NCBI GenBank assembly: GCA_943789025.1
Contig: CALSSN010000021.1
Location: 1 to 64,000 of the forward strand
DNA from: an uncultured Verrucomicrobiales bacterium
Lineage (GTDB): Bacteria > Verrucomicrobiota > Verrucomicrobiia > Verrucomicrobiales > DEV007
Length of the DNA: 64,000 nt
Direction: 5' to 3'
Position numbers and translations under genes: made by a program
The notes under the pieces: generated by a model
Told to the model about the DNA's origin: nothing
Database searches by the model: none
The model's input: only the letters and a program-made list of their open reading frames with translations
Shown here: one piece after another, positions 25,477 to 34,738 of the stretch
Layout: every line of letters starts with the position of its first letter
Position numbering within the stretch: position 1 is the first letter of the stretch

Positions 25477-28400
25477 CTACTGGTGCGACGACTCTCCTGC
25501 CCCTATCCCGAGAGCCACCTGACCATTCTCGTCAGTCTCTGGAGTTTCGCTTTCATCTTTCCCGTCGCCGAAGCGCATGCCAACTGGTTTCGAGACCCCG
25601 AACTCTTCCATCGTGATCCCATACATGACATCTACCCGCCGCATTGTCCGCTTATTGTGAGTCACGATGATAAATTGACTCTGATCGATGAATCGATCCA
25701 GCATCTTGAGAAAGCGCGAGATATTCGACTCGTCGAGCGGTGCATCAAGCTCATCAAGCACACAGAATGGTGAGGGCTTAACCATGTAAATCGAGAAAAG
25801 AAGGGCAACCGCGGTCATCGACCTCTCGCCGCCAGAAAGAAGACTGATCGACTGGAGCTTCTTCCCGGGTGGTTTCGCGATCACCTCGATCCCAGACTCC
25901 AGAGGGTTACTTTCGTCAACCAGGATCAAGTTTGCTCTGGCACCCTGCCCGAACAGCTCCTTGAAGGTCTGAGAAAAATTTACCCGAACCGCCTCGAAGG
26001 TCTCCGAAAACATCTGCTTCGTCGTCGAGTTGATCTTCGAAATCACTCGCAGGAGTTCCTCGCGTGAGTTCACAAGATCGGCATTCTGGCTGACTAGAAA
26101 GTCATGCCGCTCCTCCAGTTCCTCAAACTCGTCGATAGCGTCCAAGTTCACTGCACCGATCGAGTCGAGACGCTGGCGCAATTCTCCCACTGCCTTCTCG
26201 ACAAAATCCCAGTCTGGGCTTCCGACTACCCCATCATCATCATTGCCCGCCTCTGCCATTGCTGCCTCGAGACCTGCTTCCATGGCCTCACTCTCCCGAT
26301 CCCGGCTGGGGTCTGATACGAGACCTTCTTCCCCTCCCGCTGCTTCCTGTCTGGCCACTGCCTCCGCCACCGCATGATCAGCCTCCTCTTCGCTTGCGAA
26401 GACCTCCGAATCTATCGGTGGAGTTCCGACGGCTTCCGCCGCGACCTCATCCGAGCTGGTTGTCCCTTCTGCGTTCTCTTTCTCAGCACGGCTGGCGGCC
26501 ATGGCGAGACGTCTTTTGGACGCTTTGTCGTGCGCCGTTTTCACCTCCTGAATACAGGCAAGGAGGGTATGTGGATCTGGCTCGAAGGCTGCAAGCTCCA
26601 CCTGATAACGCTCGCGCACAGCCTGCTCGAGATTCTCCAGACGCATCGCAACTTTGGCCACACCGACATCTTCTCTGCCCATCACTCCCCCAACCTCACT
26701 AAGACGAGCCCGCTGCATCGCCAGAGACCTCTCGCTTTCCGCAAGTTCTTCTCCCTCGGCAACGCGACGCTGGGCTAATCCGGACAGACCATCGCGAAGC
26801 CTCTGCACTTCCTCGCGCCCCTCTTCGACTTTCTTAGAAAGCTGTCCACTTTCCTCTTCTGAGTGGGTGATACGCGCCCGGTGGGAGGAAATGTCATCTG
26901 CTCGGCGCTGGATAAGCGAGCGAAATTCTTCAAGCCTCTGTGCAATCGGTCTTTTCTGTTCCTCAAGCCCCTCGCGGGCTCTCTCTTCGACAGCCAGGGA
27001 AGTTTTCAGAGCAGCAAGAAGCTCAGAGAGCTCAGCTTCTGCATTGAGCAACTCCTCCAGTTCCCGACCCGCAATTTCGGCTTCCCCACCCAGTTCGGCA
27101 ATGGTTGACTGCAGCAACGACCGTCGGTCACGCAAAACGGCGATTCCGTCCGCACCACCATCGAGACGCTTCCGGATCGCAGAAACCTCCCAATCGAGCG
27201 CTTCAATCCGACTCGTCACCTGTTGAAATTCGTTTTCAATGGCTGCTTTTCTTCCTTCGAGATTAGCAACATCACCCTGCGACTTCTGGTAACCTTGACG
27301 AAGAGCGTCCAGCTGCTGGTGCCCTTCGACACACGCGAGGTCCTTGACCTCGAGAAGCCTGACTTTGTCATCCATCGATGCCTTCATCTTCGCCGTTTCC
27401 TCGTCGAGATCCCGCAGCTCATTACCGCGCCCGAGGATCGACCCCTGCCCCTTCCCCCGGCCTCCGGAGATGACGCCATCGGTGGAGACAAATTCTCCCC
27501 GTGGAGTAGCAAACGCGACATGTCCCATTTCCGACTTCAGTCGTAGAGCAGTCGCCAGGTCCTCGACGATAAGAACACTCCCGAGGAGATTCTCCATCAG
27601 TCCGCGCACCGAATCGTGCACTTTCGTGCGATCGAGTGCCCAGGCGATTGCTCCCTCGGGAACGGTCATCATCTGCCCCTCACCTCGAAGTGTTATAAAT
27701 TCCTCGGAGAGCAGGCTCACACTTCCCAACTCCTTCTCGGCAAGCGTGTCGATGATCGCCTCTGCCATCGAAGTATCCGCTACGATCACCGTCTGGAGCA
27801 GACTTCCCAGGGCTGCCTCCACTGCCCGGACACACGAGTCATCCACCTCGACAAAAGATCCGAGGAGCCCCCTCACCCCCTGCTTGTAAAAGTCTGGATC
27901 ATCCAACCCCTGCAAGACGTTCTGAGTGCCTTCCTCCAGGCCTTCGCCCTCGGCGACAAGCTGGCGCAGCACAACTCTCCTACTTTCTTTTCCTGTGTAG
28001 TCGGCACGCAGTTGGTTCACTTCCCGCCGCAGCGCCTGCAGCGCGGTCTCCGCCTCACGGTGTGCATTTTCAGCGCAGGCAAGCTGGTTCTTCTTCGCGC
28101 TGCAGGCTTGGGCCAGTGCCTCCACCTCATGAGCTACCTGCTCTGCCTGCTCTTCTTTTTTCGCCTGCTGAACCCGCAGAATCTCAGCTTCCTTGACTTG
28201 AAGATCGAGCCGTTCCCGATCCGCGAGGAGCTGGGTCTCCCGACTCTCCATTCTGGCCGCGCTGGCAATCAGTTCTTTCTCAGACTCTCTGAGCTTGCCG
28301 TGAAGCTTGTCTCTGGTTCGTTCACAATCGACCCGTCGGACCCTGAGTTCTCTGAACCCATCGGTCTGTAGCTCAAGTTGCTCACGCTGCTGCGTCAAAC

Positions 28401-29454
28401 TTCCGATCACGGCGGTAAGAGCTGCATCCGCTGCCGACAGCTCCTCTTCCGATTCCCCCAAACGGCTCTCCAAACGTTGCAGATCTCCTGAACTCTGCTC
28501 AACGAGCTCATGGAGTTCGCGGACGCGCTCGCCATTGAATGAGATCCTGCTCTCCGAGGCCTGAATCTCGGACTCACGAAGGCTCAGGGCCTCACGCTGC
28601 TGGTTGAGTTTCGCCTCAAGCTCCTGGAGCGCATCCCGCCGCTCCTGCAAGCCCTCGTCACCGAGGCGAATGGTCTCCTCAAGGTCCGCATACTCGACCT
28701 TGAGCGCCCGGAGCGAATTCTCCAGCTCAGCTCTTTCAGCCTGAAATCCCGCGAACTGGCGGTGACTCAGGTGGGTGTCCAAGGTTTTCACATCTCCGAG
28801 CAGAACCTGGTAGCGTCTCGCCTTCTGAGCTTGTCGCTGCAAAGTTCCCATCTGACGCTTGACCTCAGCGATAATGTCTTCGATCCGCAGGAGATTGGCC
28901 TCGGTGTATTCCAGTTTTCGAAGCGCCTCTTTTTTCTGGCTCTTGAACTTGGTAATTCCCGCCGCCTCTTCAAAGACAGAACGTCGGTCTTCAGGCTTTG
29001 ATGAGAGAAGCATGTCAATCTTCCCCTGCTCCATGATCGAATAGGCGGTCCTGCCGATCCCTGTGTCCATGAGCAAGCCATGAATGTCCTTCAGACGGCA
29101 CTTTTTGCCGTTGAGACGGTACTCGGAATTCCCATCCCGGTAGACTCTGCGGGTAATCGCCATCTCATTGAAATCAACCCCGAGCGCAGCCTCGCAGTCT
29201 GAGAGCGTCAAGGTCACCTCAGCCATTCCGACTGCCTTCCTGCGATCAGTACCATTGAAAATGACGTCAGCCATCTCACCACCACGCAGGGCCTTCGCAG
29301 AGGTCTCACCCAGCACCCAGCGAATCGCGTCCACCACGTTGGATTTGCCGCACCCGTTCGGTCCCACAATCCCGGTCACACCTGGATGGAATTCAATCTT
29401 GGTTTTTTCAAGAAACGACTTAAATCCGTGGAGGGTGAGACTTTTGAGATACAT
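25477..29454 (-). CDS. smc: Chromosome segregation protein SMC
   Basis: A 1325-residue condensin ATPase. N-terminal head: MYLKSLTLHGFKSF, Walker A GPNGCGKSN, GRTAYSIMEQGKID. Two long coiled coils flank a hinge (about 500-640: GVRGLLGSFVEVD, ATPRGEFVSTDGVISGGR). C-terminal head: signature LLSGGERSMTAVALLF, Walker B FCVLDELDAPLDE and the D-loop region. An acidic, Ala/Glu-rich low-complexity insertion of about 100 residues interrupts the second coiled coil just before SIGAVNLDAIDEF (about residues 980-1080). The start at 29454 fits family N-termini; a 36-codon extension is ignored. ScpA/ScpB are not in the window. Confidence 0.95.
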   Translation of the reverse strand: MYLKSLTLHGFKSFLEKTKIEFHPGVTGIVGPNGCGKSNVVDAIRWVLGETSAKALRGGEMADVIFNGTDRRKAVGMAEVTLTLSDCEAALGVDFNEMAITRRVYRDGNSEYRLNGKKCRLKDIHGLLMDTGIGRTAYSIMEQGKIDMLLSSKPEDRRSVFEEAAGITKFKSQKKEALRKLEYTEANLLRIEDIIAEVKRQMGTLQRQAQKARRYQVLLGDVKTLDTHLSHRQFAGFQAERAELENSLRALKVEYADLEETIRLGDEGLQERRDALQELEAKLNQQREALSLRESEIQASESRISFNGERVRELHELVEQSSGDLQRLESRLGESEEELSAADAALTAVIGSLTQQREQLELQTDGFRELRVRRVDCERTRDKLHGKLRESEKELIASAARMESRETQLLADRERLDLQVKEAEILRVQQAKKEEQAEQVAHEVEALAQACSAKKNQLACAENAHREAETALQALRREVNQLRADYTGKESRRVVLRQLVAEGEGLEEGTQNVLQGLDDPDFYKQGVRGLLGSFVEVDDSCVRAVEAALGSLLQTVIVADTSMAEAIIDTLAEKELGSVSLLSEEFITLRGEGQMMTVPEGAIAWALDRTKVHDSVRGLMENLLGSVLIVEDLATALRLKSEMGHVAFATPRGEFVSTDGVISGGRGKGQGSILGRGNELRDLDEETAKMKASMDDKVRLLEVKDLACVEGHQQLDALRQGYQKSQGDVANLEGRKAAIENEFQQVTSRIEALDWEVSAIRKRLDGGADGIAVLRDRRSLLQSTIAELGGEAEIAGRELEELLNAEAELSELLAALKTSLAVEERAREGLEEQKRPIAQRLEEFRSLIQRRADDISSHRARITHSEEESGQLSKKVEEGREEVQRLRDGLSGLAQRRVAEGEELAESERSLAMQRARLSEVGGVMGREDVGVAKVAMRLENLEQAVRERYQVELAAFEPDPHTLLACIQEVKTAHDKASKRRLAMAASRAEKENAEGTTSSDEVAAEAVGTPPIDSEVFASEEEADHAVAEAVARQEAAGGEEGLVSDPSRDRESEAMEAGLEAAMAEAGNDDDGVVGSPDWDFVEKAVGELRQRLDSIGAVNLDAIDEFEELEERHDFLVSQNADLVNSREELLRVISKINSTTKQMFSETFEAVRVNFSQTFKELFGQGARANLILVDESNPLESGIEVIAKPPGKKLQSISLLSGGERSMTAVALLFSIYMVKPSPFCVLDELDAPLDESNISRFLKMLDRFIDQSQFIIVTHNKRTMRRVDVMYGITMEEFGVSKPVGMRFGDGKDESETPETDENGQVALGIGAGESSHQ

Positions 29455-30116
29455 GAGAGAAATCAGGGTGGTCGAGAGCCTATTTGCGTCGCAAACTCGG
29501 GCAACTTTCATCAGATAGCCGAGTGCCGGACGAAAGACAAGTCCAAAGGGCGAAATCCACAAGATATTGTGGTTGCCTGAAATTTATTCGCTGGATATTG
29601 CGGACCTGGCGTTCTTCCGATCCCGCCTGAATGCCGCCATTTCTACCGCTTCGACTGCTTCGACTGCTTCAGCGCCACCAAACCGAGCCCGCAGACTGCT
29701 GGAATTTTCGCGGTGCGTCTCGGGGCAAAATCCACCACAGGCATGGCCAATGAAAGCAGCAAGGAGTCTCTTCACCTTCAGCGCGGGCTCATGAAGCGAG
29801 CCTCCCGGGAAGACGTTCCGGAATCAGCTTGCATACCCGTCTAGAGAGCAGAGATTTTATCTCAGTCTCGCTTTTCTCATTCCAGACCAAATCTCATCAG
29901 TGAGAAAAAGTCGGCTTCAGCCACGCTCTGCCAGCCTCACCGGCGATCAACCTTCCACTAGGCTCTTGGGAAGCAGCATTCGAAATCCTGCAACCCGAGA
30001 CGAATTGCACTGCACCACCTCCTCCCTTCCTTCCTCCCTGCCTGCCTGCATCGATCCCATGCCGCTTTTAAATCTTCTTCACGCATGAAACATGGCGAAA
30101 CGATAAACATGCAACC
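29455..30116. other. Gap between smc and the sulfotransferase-like gene
   Basis: About 660 bases holding two divergent upstream regions. I see a short 9-bp repeat (TTCGACTGC-type, 29647-29672), a pyrimidine-rich stretch with CTGC copies near 30037-30055, and no gene I would defend. A 63-codon minus-strand frame at 29584-29775 lacks family similarity. Confidence 0.45.
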
Positions 30117-31028
30117 ATGACGCTGATAGCAACGATCAAATCCGCTTTCGTGATCAAACTCAGTCGTGCACTTCGGGCTGTCATGATTCCCATCTTCGAA
30201 GAGTTCCTGCGCCCGAGAAGGAACCACTTTGTGCTCTCCCTGCCAAAAGCGGGAGGAAGCACCCTGTCCAGGGTAATCACAGACACCTTCCCGCAAGACC
30301 GCCTCTACCATACCCACGCATTGTCCACGTCGGGTCTGGAGCAATTTCACAACAGCACCTGTCCTGGAGGGCTGTTTGCAAAAAGCCCCACCGCCAACGG
30401 CGCGATCAGAAATCACGTGAAGAATGCCTATGAAGGGAAAAGGTATTTGGAGGAAAATATTTTTCTCAAAGAGGGAGCCACAGATTATTTCATCTGCGGC
30501 GTCAGAGAACCCATCGCTCTCTTCATTTCTCTCCACTTTCAATTCATCGAATGCTTCGATGAACTAGGCATCGAGCTTTCCACCAACACTATCAGGGAGA
30601 GGCTCTTAGAACCTGATAAGAAAAAATTAAATCTCATAGGATTTGATGTCACTCTCGACGAATGGATAGAGCTGGAACTCGAGAGAGGTTTGAAAATTCC
30701 AGTCTTCAATCAGGCATTTGATAAAACAAATGGCTGGCAGATTTACGATGAATCTCACAAGAGATTGCTGATTATCCGCCAAGAAAATCTCCATGCGCTT
30801 CCCGATGCACTCGCTTCCCTCTACGATATTCCGGCGAGATTTTTTTTAGCGCCTTGCGAAGCCGAAAATTCAACTGCCAAGCGAAACTGCTTCGAGCAGT
30901 ACCAAGAAGTGCTCGAGAACATCCGTTTCCCCAGCGACTTTTTGCGGCAGCTCTATTCCTCAAAATATATCTCCACATTCTACTCACGGGATGAAGTCAG
31001 GGCCTTTCATGAGCGATGGTCTGAATAG
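30117..31028 (+). CDS. Sulfotransferase-like protein (putative capsular polysaccharide synthesis family)
   Basis: A 303-residue protein with a sulfotransferase-like nucleotide loop FVLSLPKAGGSTLSRV near residue 38 and a second PAPS-binding-like element GVREPIALFISLHFQF near residue 128. The end of the protein, KYISTFYSRDEVRAFHERW, resembles the NKWYS-type putative capsular polysaccharide synthesis family. Such enzymes would move a sulfate to a sugar on a cell-surface glycan. Its base composition is visibly more A/T-rich than neighbours, with Lys, Ile, Asn and Phe frequent, which together with the adjacent tRNA gene suggests recent transfer. No PAPS synthesis gene is nearby. A different P-loop transferase role cannot be excluded. 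Confidence 0.65.
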   Translation: MTLIATIKSAFVIKLSRALRAVMIPIFEEFLRPRRNHFVLSLPKAGGSTLSRVITDTFPQDRLYHTHALSTSGLEQFHNSTCPGGLFAKSPTANGAIRNHVKNAYEGKRYLEENIFLKEGATDYFICGVREPIALFISLHFQFIECFDELGIELSTNTIRERLLEPDKKKLNLIGFDVTLDEWIELELERGLKIPVFNQAFDKTNGWQIYDESHKRLLIIRQENLHALPDALASLYDIPARFFLAPCEAENSTAKRNCFEQYQEVLENIRFPSDFLRQLYSSKYISTFYSRDEVRAFHERWSE

Positions 31029-31182
31029 CAGCACTCGGTTTTGAAGTAAGGCCGACTCCAAAATCGCCAGTTCGAGGTGCTTTTCGGATGTTGACCTTCG
31101 AGCCACGTAGCCTATGGAAACGGGGAGTCTTTTGTAGGGATTTCTGGCAAAGAAATCTGATACGAATCAACTCCACGCGTCA

Positions 31183-31256
<74 letters not shown>

Positions 31257-31266
31257 CTCTTTTTTG
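31257..31266 (+). terminator. T-run after tRNA-Arg
   Basis: CTCTTTTTTG directly follows the tRNA 3' end. The acceptor stem plus six T bases could act as the transcript end; no separate hairpin is present. Confidence 0.4.
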
Positions 31267-31294
31267 TGCCTGACTCCGAGAGATCCTCAGCTGC

Positions 31295-33961
31295 TTAGTC
31301 GAGCCCCCCGTCCAGGTCGATAAGGATCTCGCGAGGCTTTGCGCCTTCTCCCGGTCCGATGATTCCCCTTGTCTCCATGATATCCATCATGCGGGAGGCA
31401 CGGTTGTAGCCGAGTCGAAGCCTGCGTTGGAGCATGGAGGCGGAGGCCTTGCCCTCCTGATGGATGACCTCGAGGCATTTCTCCAAAGTGTCCTCATCTT
31501 CCTCGCTGACGTCATCGCCGCCGTCGAGGTCGCCGGATTCCATGGACTCGGTGATCGCCGCCTCGAAGACCGGTGCGGCTTGTTCCGTGAGGTAGGTAAC
31601 GAGGTCCGCGATCTCTTCCTCGGTGACGAGCGCTCCCTGGGCCCGGGTGAGCGTGGAGGTTCCCGGGGCGAGGTAAAGCATATCGCCTTTGCCTACCAGG
31701 CGCTCGGCGCCCTTGGCGTCAAGGATGACGCGGCTCTCTATTCCTGAAGAGACGCGGAATGCGATTTTTGTCGGGACGTTGGCTCGGATTCGCCCGGTGA
31801 TGACTTCCGCCCGTGGAGTCTGGGTGGCCAGGATCAGATGGATCCCTGCGGCACGTGCCATCTGGGCGATGCGGACGATGCTCATTTCGACATCAGCTGG
31901 AGCGGTGTCCATGAGGTCAGCCAGTTCGTCGATGATGACGACGATGTAGGGGAGACTGTCGGGGAGAGGTGCGTTGTCTGATTCGCTCTTCGGTGGTGGT
32001 GGTGGTGGTGCGTAGTCAGCGGCGCCGTCAGCGTTCATCCGGACCGGATGGGCGGTAAGAGCGGCTTCATCAAGTTCTTCGCTGGCGTCCATCCAGGCAC
32101 CCGCTCCGCTGCGGCTTTTCTTGCTGTTGGCTGCTGCGGTGGGGTTGGCGCCGCTTACCTCGAAGGGAAGGTCGACGTGGTTGCCCTTGTTTTTATTGCC
32201 CCCCGAGCGGCGCTCTTCTTGCTCTGCGACGCTGGCTTTCTTCTGGTGTTTATTGAAGTTGTCGAAGTCTTTGACGCCGATACGCTTAAAGAGCTGGTAA
32301 CGGTTTTCCATTTCCTTAACGACCCAGCGGAGGGCAAGGAGCACCTTCTTCGGTTCAGTGACCAGGGGAATGGCAAGGTGCGGGAGTTCCCGGTAGGCCT
32401 GCATCTCGACGACCTTGGGATCGACCATGATGAATCGCATCTCTTCCGGAGTGAAACGGTAAAGCAGGCTGGCGATGATGCTGTTGATGCAGACAGATTT
32501 TCCGGCGCCTGTGGCACCGGAAACGAGGAGGTGCGGCATGGCAGCGAGATCGCCGACGATCGTTTTTCCGTAGACGTCCTTCCCGAGGGCGAGGGGAATT
32601 TTTGCCTTGCTCTTGGTGAAGGCTGTGTCCTCGAGGAGTTCACGAAGCGTGACCGCGATCTTATTGGAATTGGCGATCTCGATCCCCACCGTTTCGCGCC
32701 CTGGAATCGGAGCGAGGATATTGATCGATTCAGCACGAGTCGCTCTGGCGATGTCCTGTTCGAGCGCTGTGATCCGGTTGACACGGAGCCCCTCGCTCGG
32801 ATAGACCTCATAGCGGGTGATGGTCGGGCCCTTCGTGATATCGCCTGGGCTGACTTTCACTCCGAAGGTAGCCAGGGTCTTTACGATGGTGGTCTGAGTC
32901 TCCCAGAGAGCTTTTTTGTCTGAAACCGTGTCGTCCTCGCTGGCAGCATCACTCTCGGCGAATTGCAGGATATCAAGCGGCGGGAGTTCGAAATCGCAGA
33001 AAGCCTCGGTAAGACTGGGAGAGGGGTTGTTGGTGACGCGCTTCGTTTTTTTCTTCGCGCGTAATTCCTCCTGAAGTTGCGCCAGGGTCTTTTTCTTTTT
33101 CGCCTCGCCTTCAGTGGCCTTCCGTGGCGCGGAGGCGTCGATGATCTTCGGTTCGGGCAGCGGTGCATCGAAGGGGAGTTCAGGGTCTGAACTCAGGTCT
33201 TGTTCGTTGACCCCCGACGCAGCCTCGTGGCCGGAGGACAGCCTCGAAGGGCGGGCACCCGGTGCTGAAGAAGAAGAAGAAGACTTGGCCCCAGTTTCCC
33301 AGCTGCTTCTGAGGACACTCCTGACGCCTCTGCCAAGCCAGGCTGCCGCCTTGGGAAGTTCGCTCCTGAAGGCTTTCAAGAAGGCAACCGGGTGCATTCC
33401 GGTCATCATGACAAGGCCTGTAATGTATGCCACGATGAGGATAATGAAGGCTCCGATCTGCCCGATGATTCCCACGGCCAACCGCTCCCCGAGTAACATG
33501 CCGACCCCACCGCCGGCACCAAGCGAGAAGTTTTTCTGGCGCCAGTGCTCGAGAAAGAAGGGTTGGATCTGTGCGAGGCATGCACCAGCGATGAGGAAAA
33601 GAACGAAACCGCCGACGGTTTTTCCAGTGAGGGGGAGACGCGAACTGAGCTTGGAAACACCGAACCAGATCAAGCCGACCGAAATGAGGTAGGAGCCGAC
33701 ACCGAGGGCGTAAAGCGAATACCCAGCGACGATGGCCCCAGTCGGGCCAATCAGGTTGTGGACCGGATGGTTCGGCTCGGATGTGAGACTGATCGGGATC
33801 CAGGCCGGCAGATCGTAAGCATTAAAGGATACCAGCGAGAGAAATTGGAGAAGTCCGAGTCCGAGGAGAATGATTCCCGCGATCTCACCCATAGGGCCGG
33901 AGTCTTTGGGGGCTTGGTTCGTTTGTGGACGCTTTTTGGCGATTTTTTTCTTTGTTGCCAT
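31295..33961 (-). CDS. ftsK: DNA translocase FtsK
   Basis: An 888-residue septal DNA pump that moves chromosome ends at division. N-terminal membrane helices (about 22-48, 68-100, 112-135, 160-188) are followed by a low-complexity linker (220-350), the alpha/beta motor with Walker A SGATGAGKS near residue 481-489 and Walker B YIVVIIDELADLMD near 672-684, and a C-terminal gamma domain (SASMLQRRLRLGYNRASRMMD) that reads KOPS-like sequences. A low-complexity insertion of about 95 residues with a six-proline run lies between the motor strands just before Walker B. Convergent with tRNA-Arg. Confidence 0.95.
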   Translation of the reverse strand: MATKKKIAKKRPQTNQAPKDSGPMGEIAGIILLGLGLLQFLSLVSFNAYDLPAWIPISLTSEPNHPVHNLIGPTGAIVAGYSLYALGVGSYLISVGLIWFGVSKLSSRLPLTGKTVGGFVLFLIAGACLAQIQPFFLEHWRQKNFSLGAGGGVGMLLGERLAVGIIGQIGAFIILIVAYITGLVMMTGMHPVAFLKAFRSELPKAAAWLGRGVRSVLRSSWETGAKSSSSSSAPGARPSRLSSGHEAASGVNEQDLSSDPELPFDAPLPEPKIIDASAPRKATEGEAKKKKTLAQLQEELRAKKKTKRVTNNPSPSLTEAFCDFELPPLDILQFAESDAASEDDTVSDKKALWETQTTIVKTLATFGVKVSPGDITKGPTITRYEVYPSEGLRVNRITALEQDIARATRAESINILAPIPGRETVGIEIANSNKIAVTLRELLEDTAFTKSKAKIPLALGKDVYGKTIVGDLAAMPHLLVSGATGAGKSVCINSIIASLLYRFTPEEMRFIMVDPKVVEMQAYRELPHLAIPLVTEPKKVLLALRWVVKEMENRYQLFKRIGVKDFDNFNKHQKKASVAEQEERRSGGNKNKGNHVDLPFEVSGANPTAAANSKKSRSGAGAWMDASEELDEAALTAHPVRMNADGAADYAPPPPPPKSESDNAPLPDSLPYIVVIIDELADLMDTAPADVEMSIVRIAQMARAAGIHLILATQTPRAEVITGRIRANVPTKIAFRVSSGIESRVILDAKGAERLVGKGDMLYLAPGTSTLTRAQGALVTEEEIADLVTYLTEQAAPVFEAAITESMESGDLDGGDDVSEEDEDTLEKCLEVIHQEGKASASMLQRRLRLGYNRASRMMDIMETRGIIGPGEGAKPREILIDLDGGLD

Positions 33962-34069
33962 GAAAATACGATGCGTGATTCCCTCTCCTCAGGATGAGGT
34001 TCGGTAGCCAGAAAAAGAGTAGAGGTCGATTAGTATAGATAAGTTGATAGTCAAGCGCACCCATTAATT

Positions 34070-34729
34070 TTGATTCCTGACAGACATCGATCGGCGACCT
34101 TTGTGCAGGTTTTCCTCAAGCTCCCGGAAGAGGGCCGGGTGAAAACTCGCCTTGCCGAGGACATTGGGGAGGAGGCTGCGGTAGCGGCTTATCGGGTGCT
34201 GGTGGCGCGGACCCTTGCGAACCTGCCGCCGGAATTTCCACTGTCGGTTGCCTATGCACCAAGCGGGGCGGAGGAGGCAATGCGCGCATGGCTGAGCCCG
34301 CATCTGCGCGAACGTGGGAAAGATGTCGTCTGGGTGGAGCAAGTGGATGTGCCGTGCCTCGGAGACCGTTTACGGGTAGCTACCGGGCAGCTTTTCGCGA
34401 TGGGGGCGGGAAAAATTCTTGCTGTAGGAGCCGACTGCCCTTCTCTGGCGGCTACGACCTACCGAGAGGCCGAAAGGCGGCTTCATGGCGGGGATGAGAT
34501 TGTCTTCGGGCCTGCCGCAGATGGTGGCTATTACCTGGTGGGACTCGCATCGCCTCAGCCGGTAATTTTTAATCCGACGATCGCCTGGAGTTCTCGGCGG
34601 ACCCTTGAGACAAGTCTGCAGGCGGCTCGTGGAGCAGGGCTCAAGATTTCGCTGCTGGACGAACGCGAGGATGTTGACGACCGTTCCTCATGGGAACGTG
34701 CCAGAAACAGTCTCAACCTCGTGATTTGA
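34070..34729 (+). CDS. TIGR04282/DUF2064 family glycosyltransferase-like protein
   Basis: A 219-residue nucleotide-diphospho-sugar transferase fold. The opening VFLKLPEEGRVKTRLAEDIG, the metal-site VGADCPSLAATTYREAE and FGPAADGGYYLVGL are the family's three hallmarks. The apparent start is TTG at 34070; an in-frame GTG at 34103 gives a shorter N-terminus nearer the family length. The manA start follows nine bases after the stop, so the two are likely co-transcribed, hinting at sugar-nucleotide metabolism. Some family members have been linked to arsenosugar formation, but nothing nearby supports that here. Confidence 0.82.
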   Translation: MIPDRHRSATFVQVFLKLPEEGRVKTRLAEDIGEEAAVAAYRVLVARTLANLPPEFPLSVAYAPSGAEEAMRAWLSPHLRERGKDVVWVEQVDVPCLGDRLRVATGQLFAMGAGKILAVGADCPSLAATTYREAERRLHGGDEIVFGPAADGGYYLVGLASPQPVIFNPTIAWSSRRTLETSLQAARGAGLKISLLDEREDVDDRSSWERARNSLNLVI

Positions 34730-34738
34730 AAGGATAAA

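Noticed and set aside
29584-29775. A 63-codon minus-strand frame upstream of smc
   Set aside because: No start signal, no family similarity, and it is short in a region that should hold promoters.
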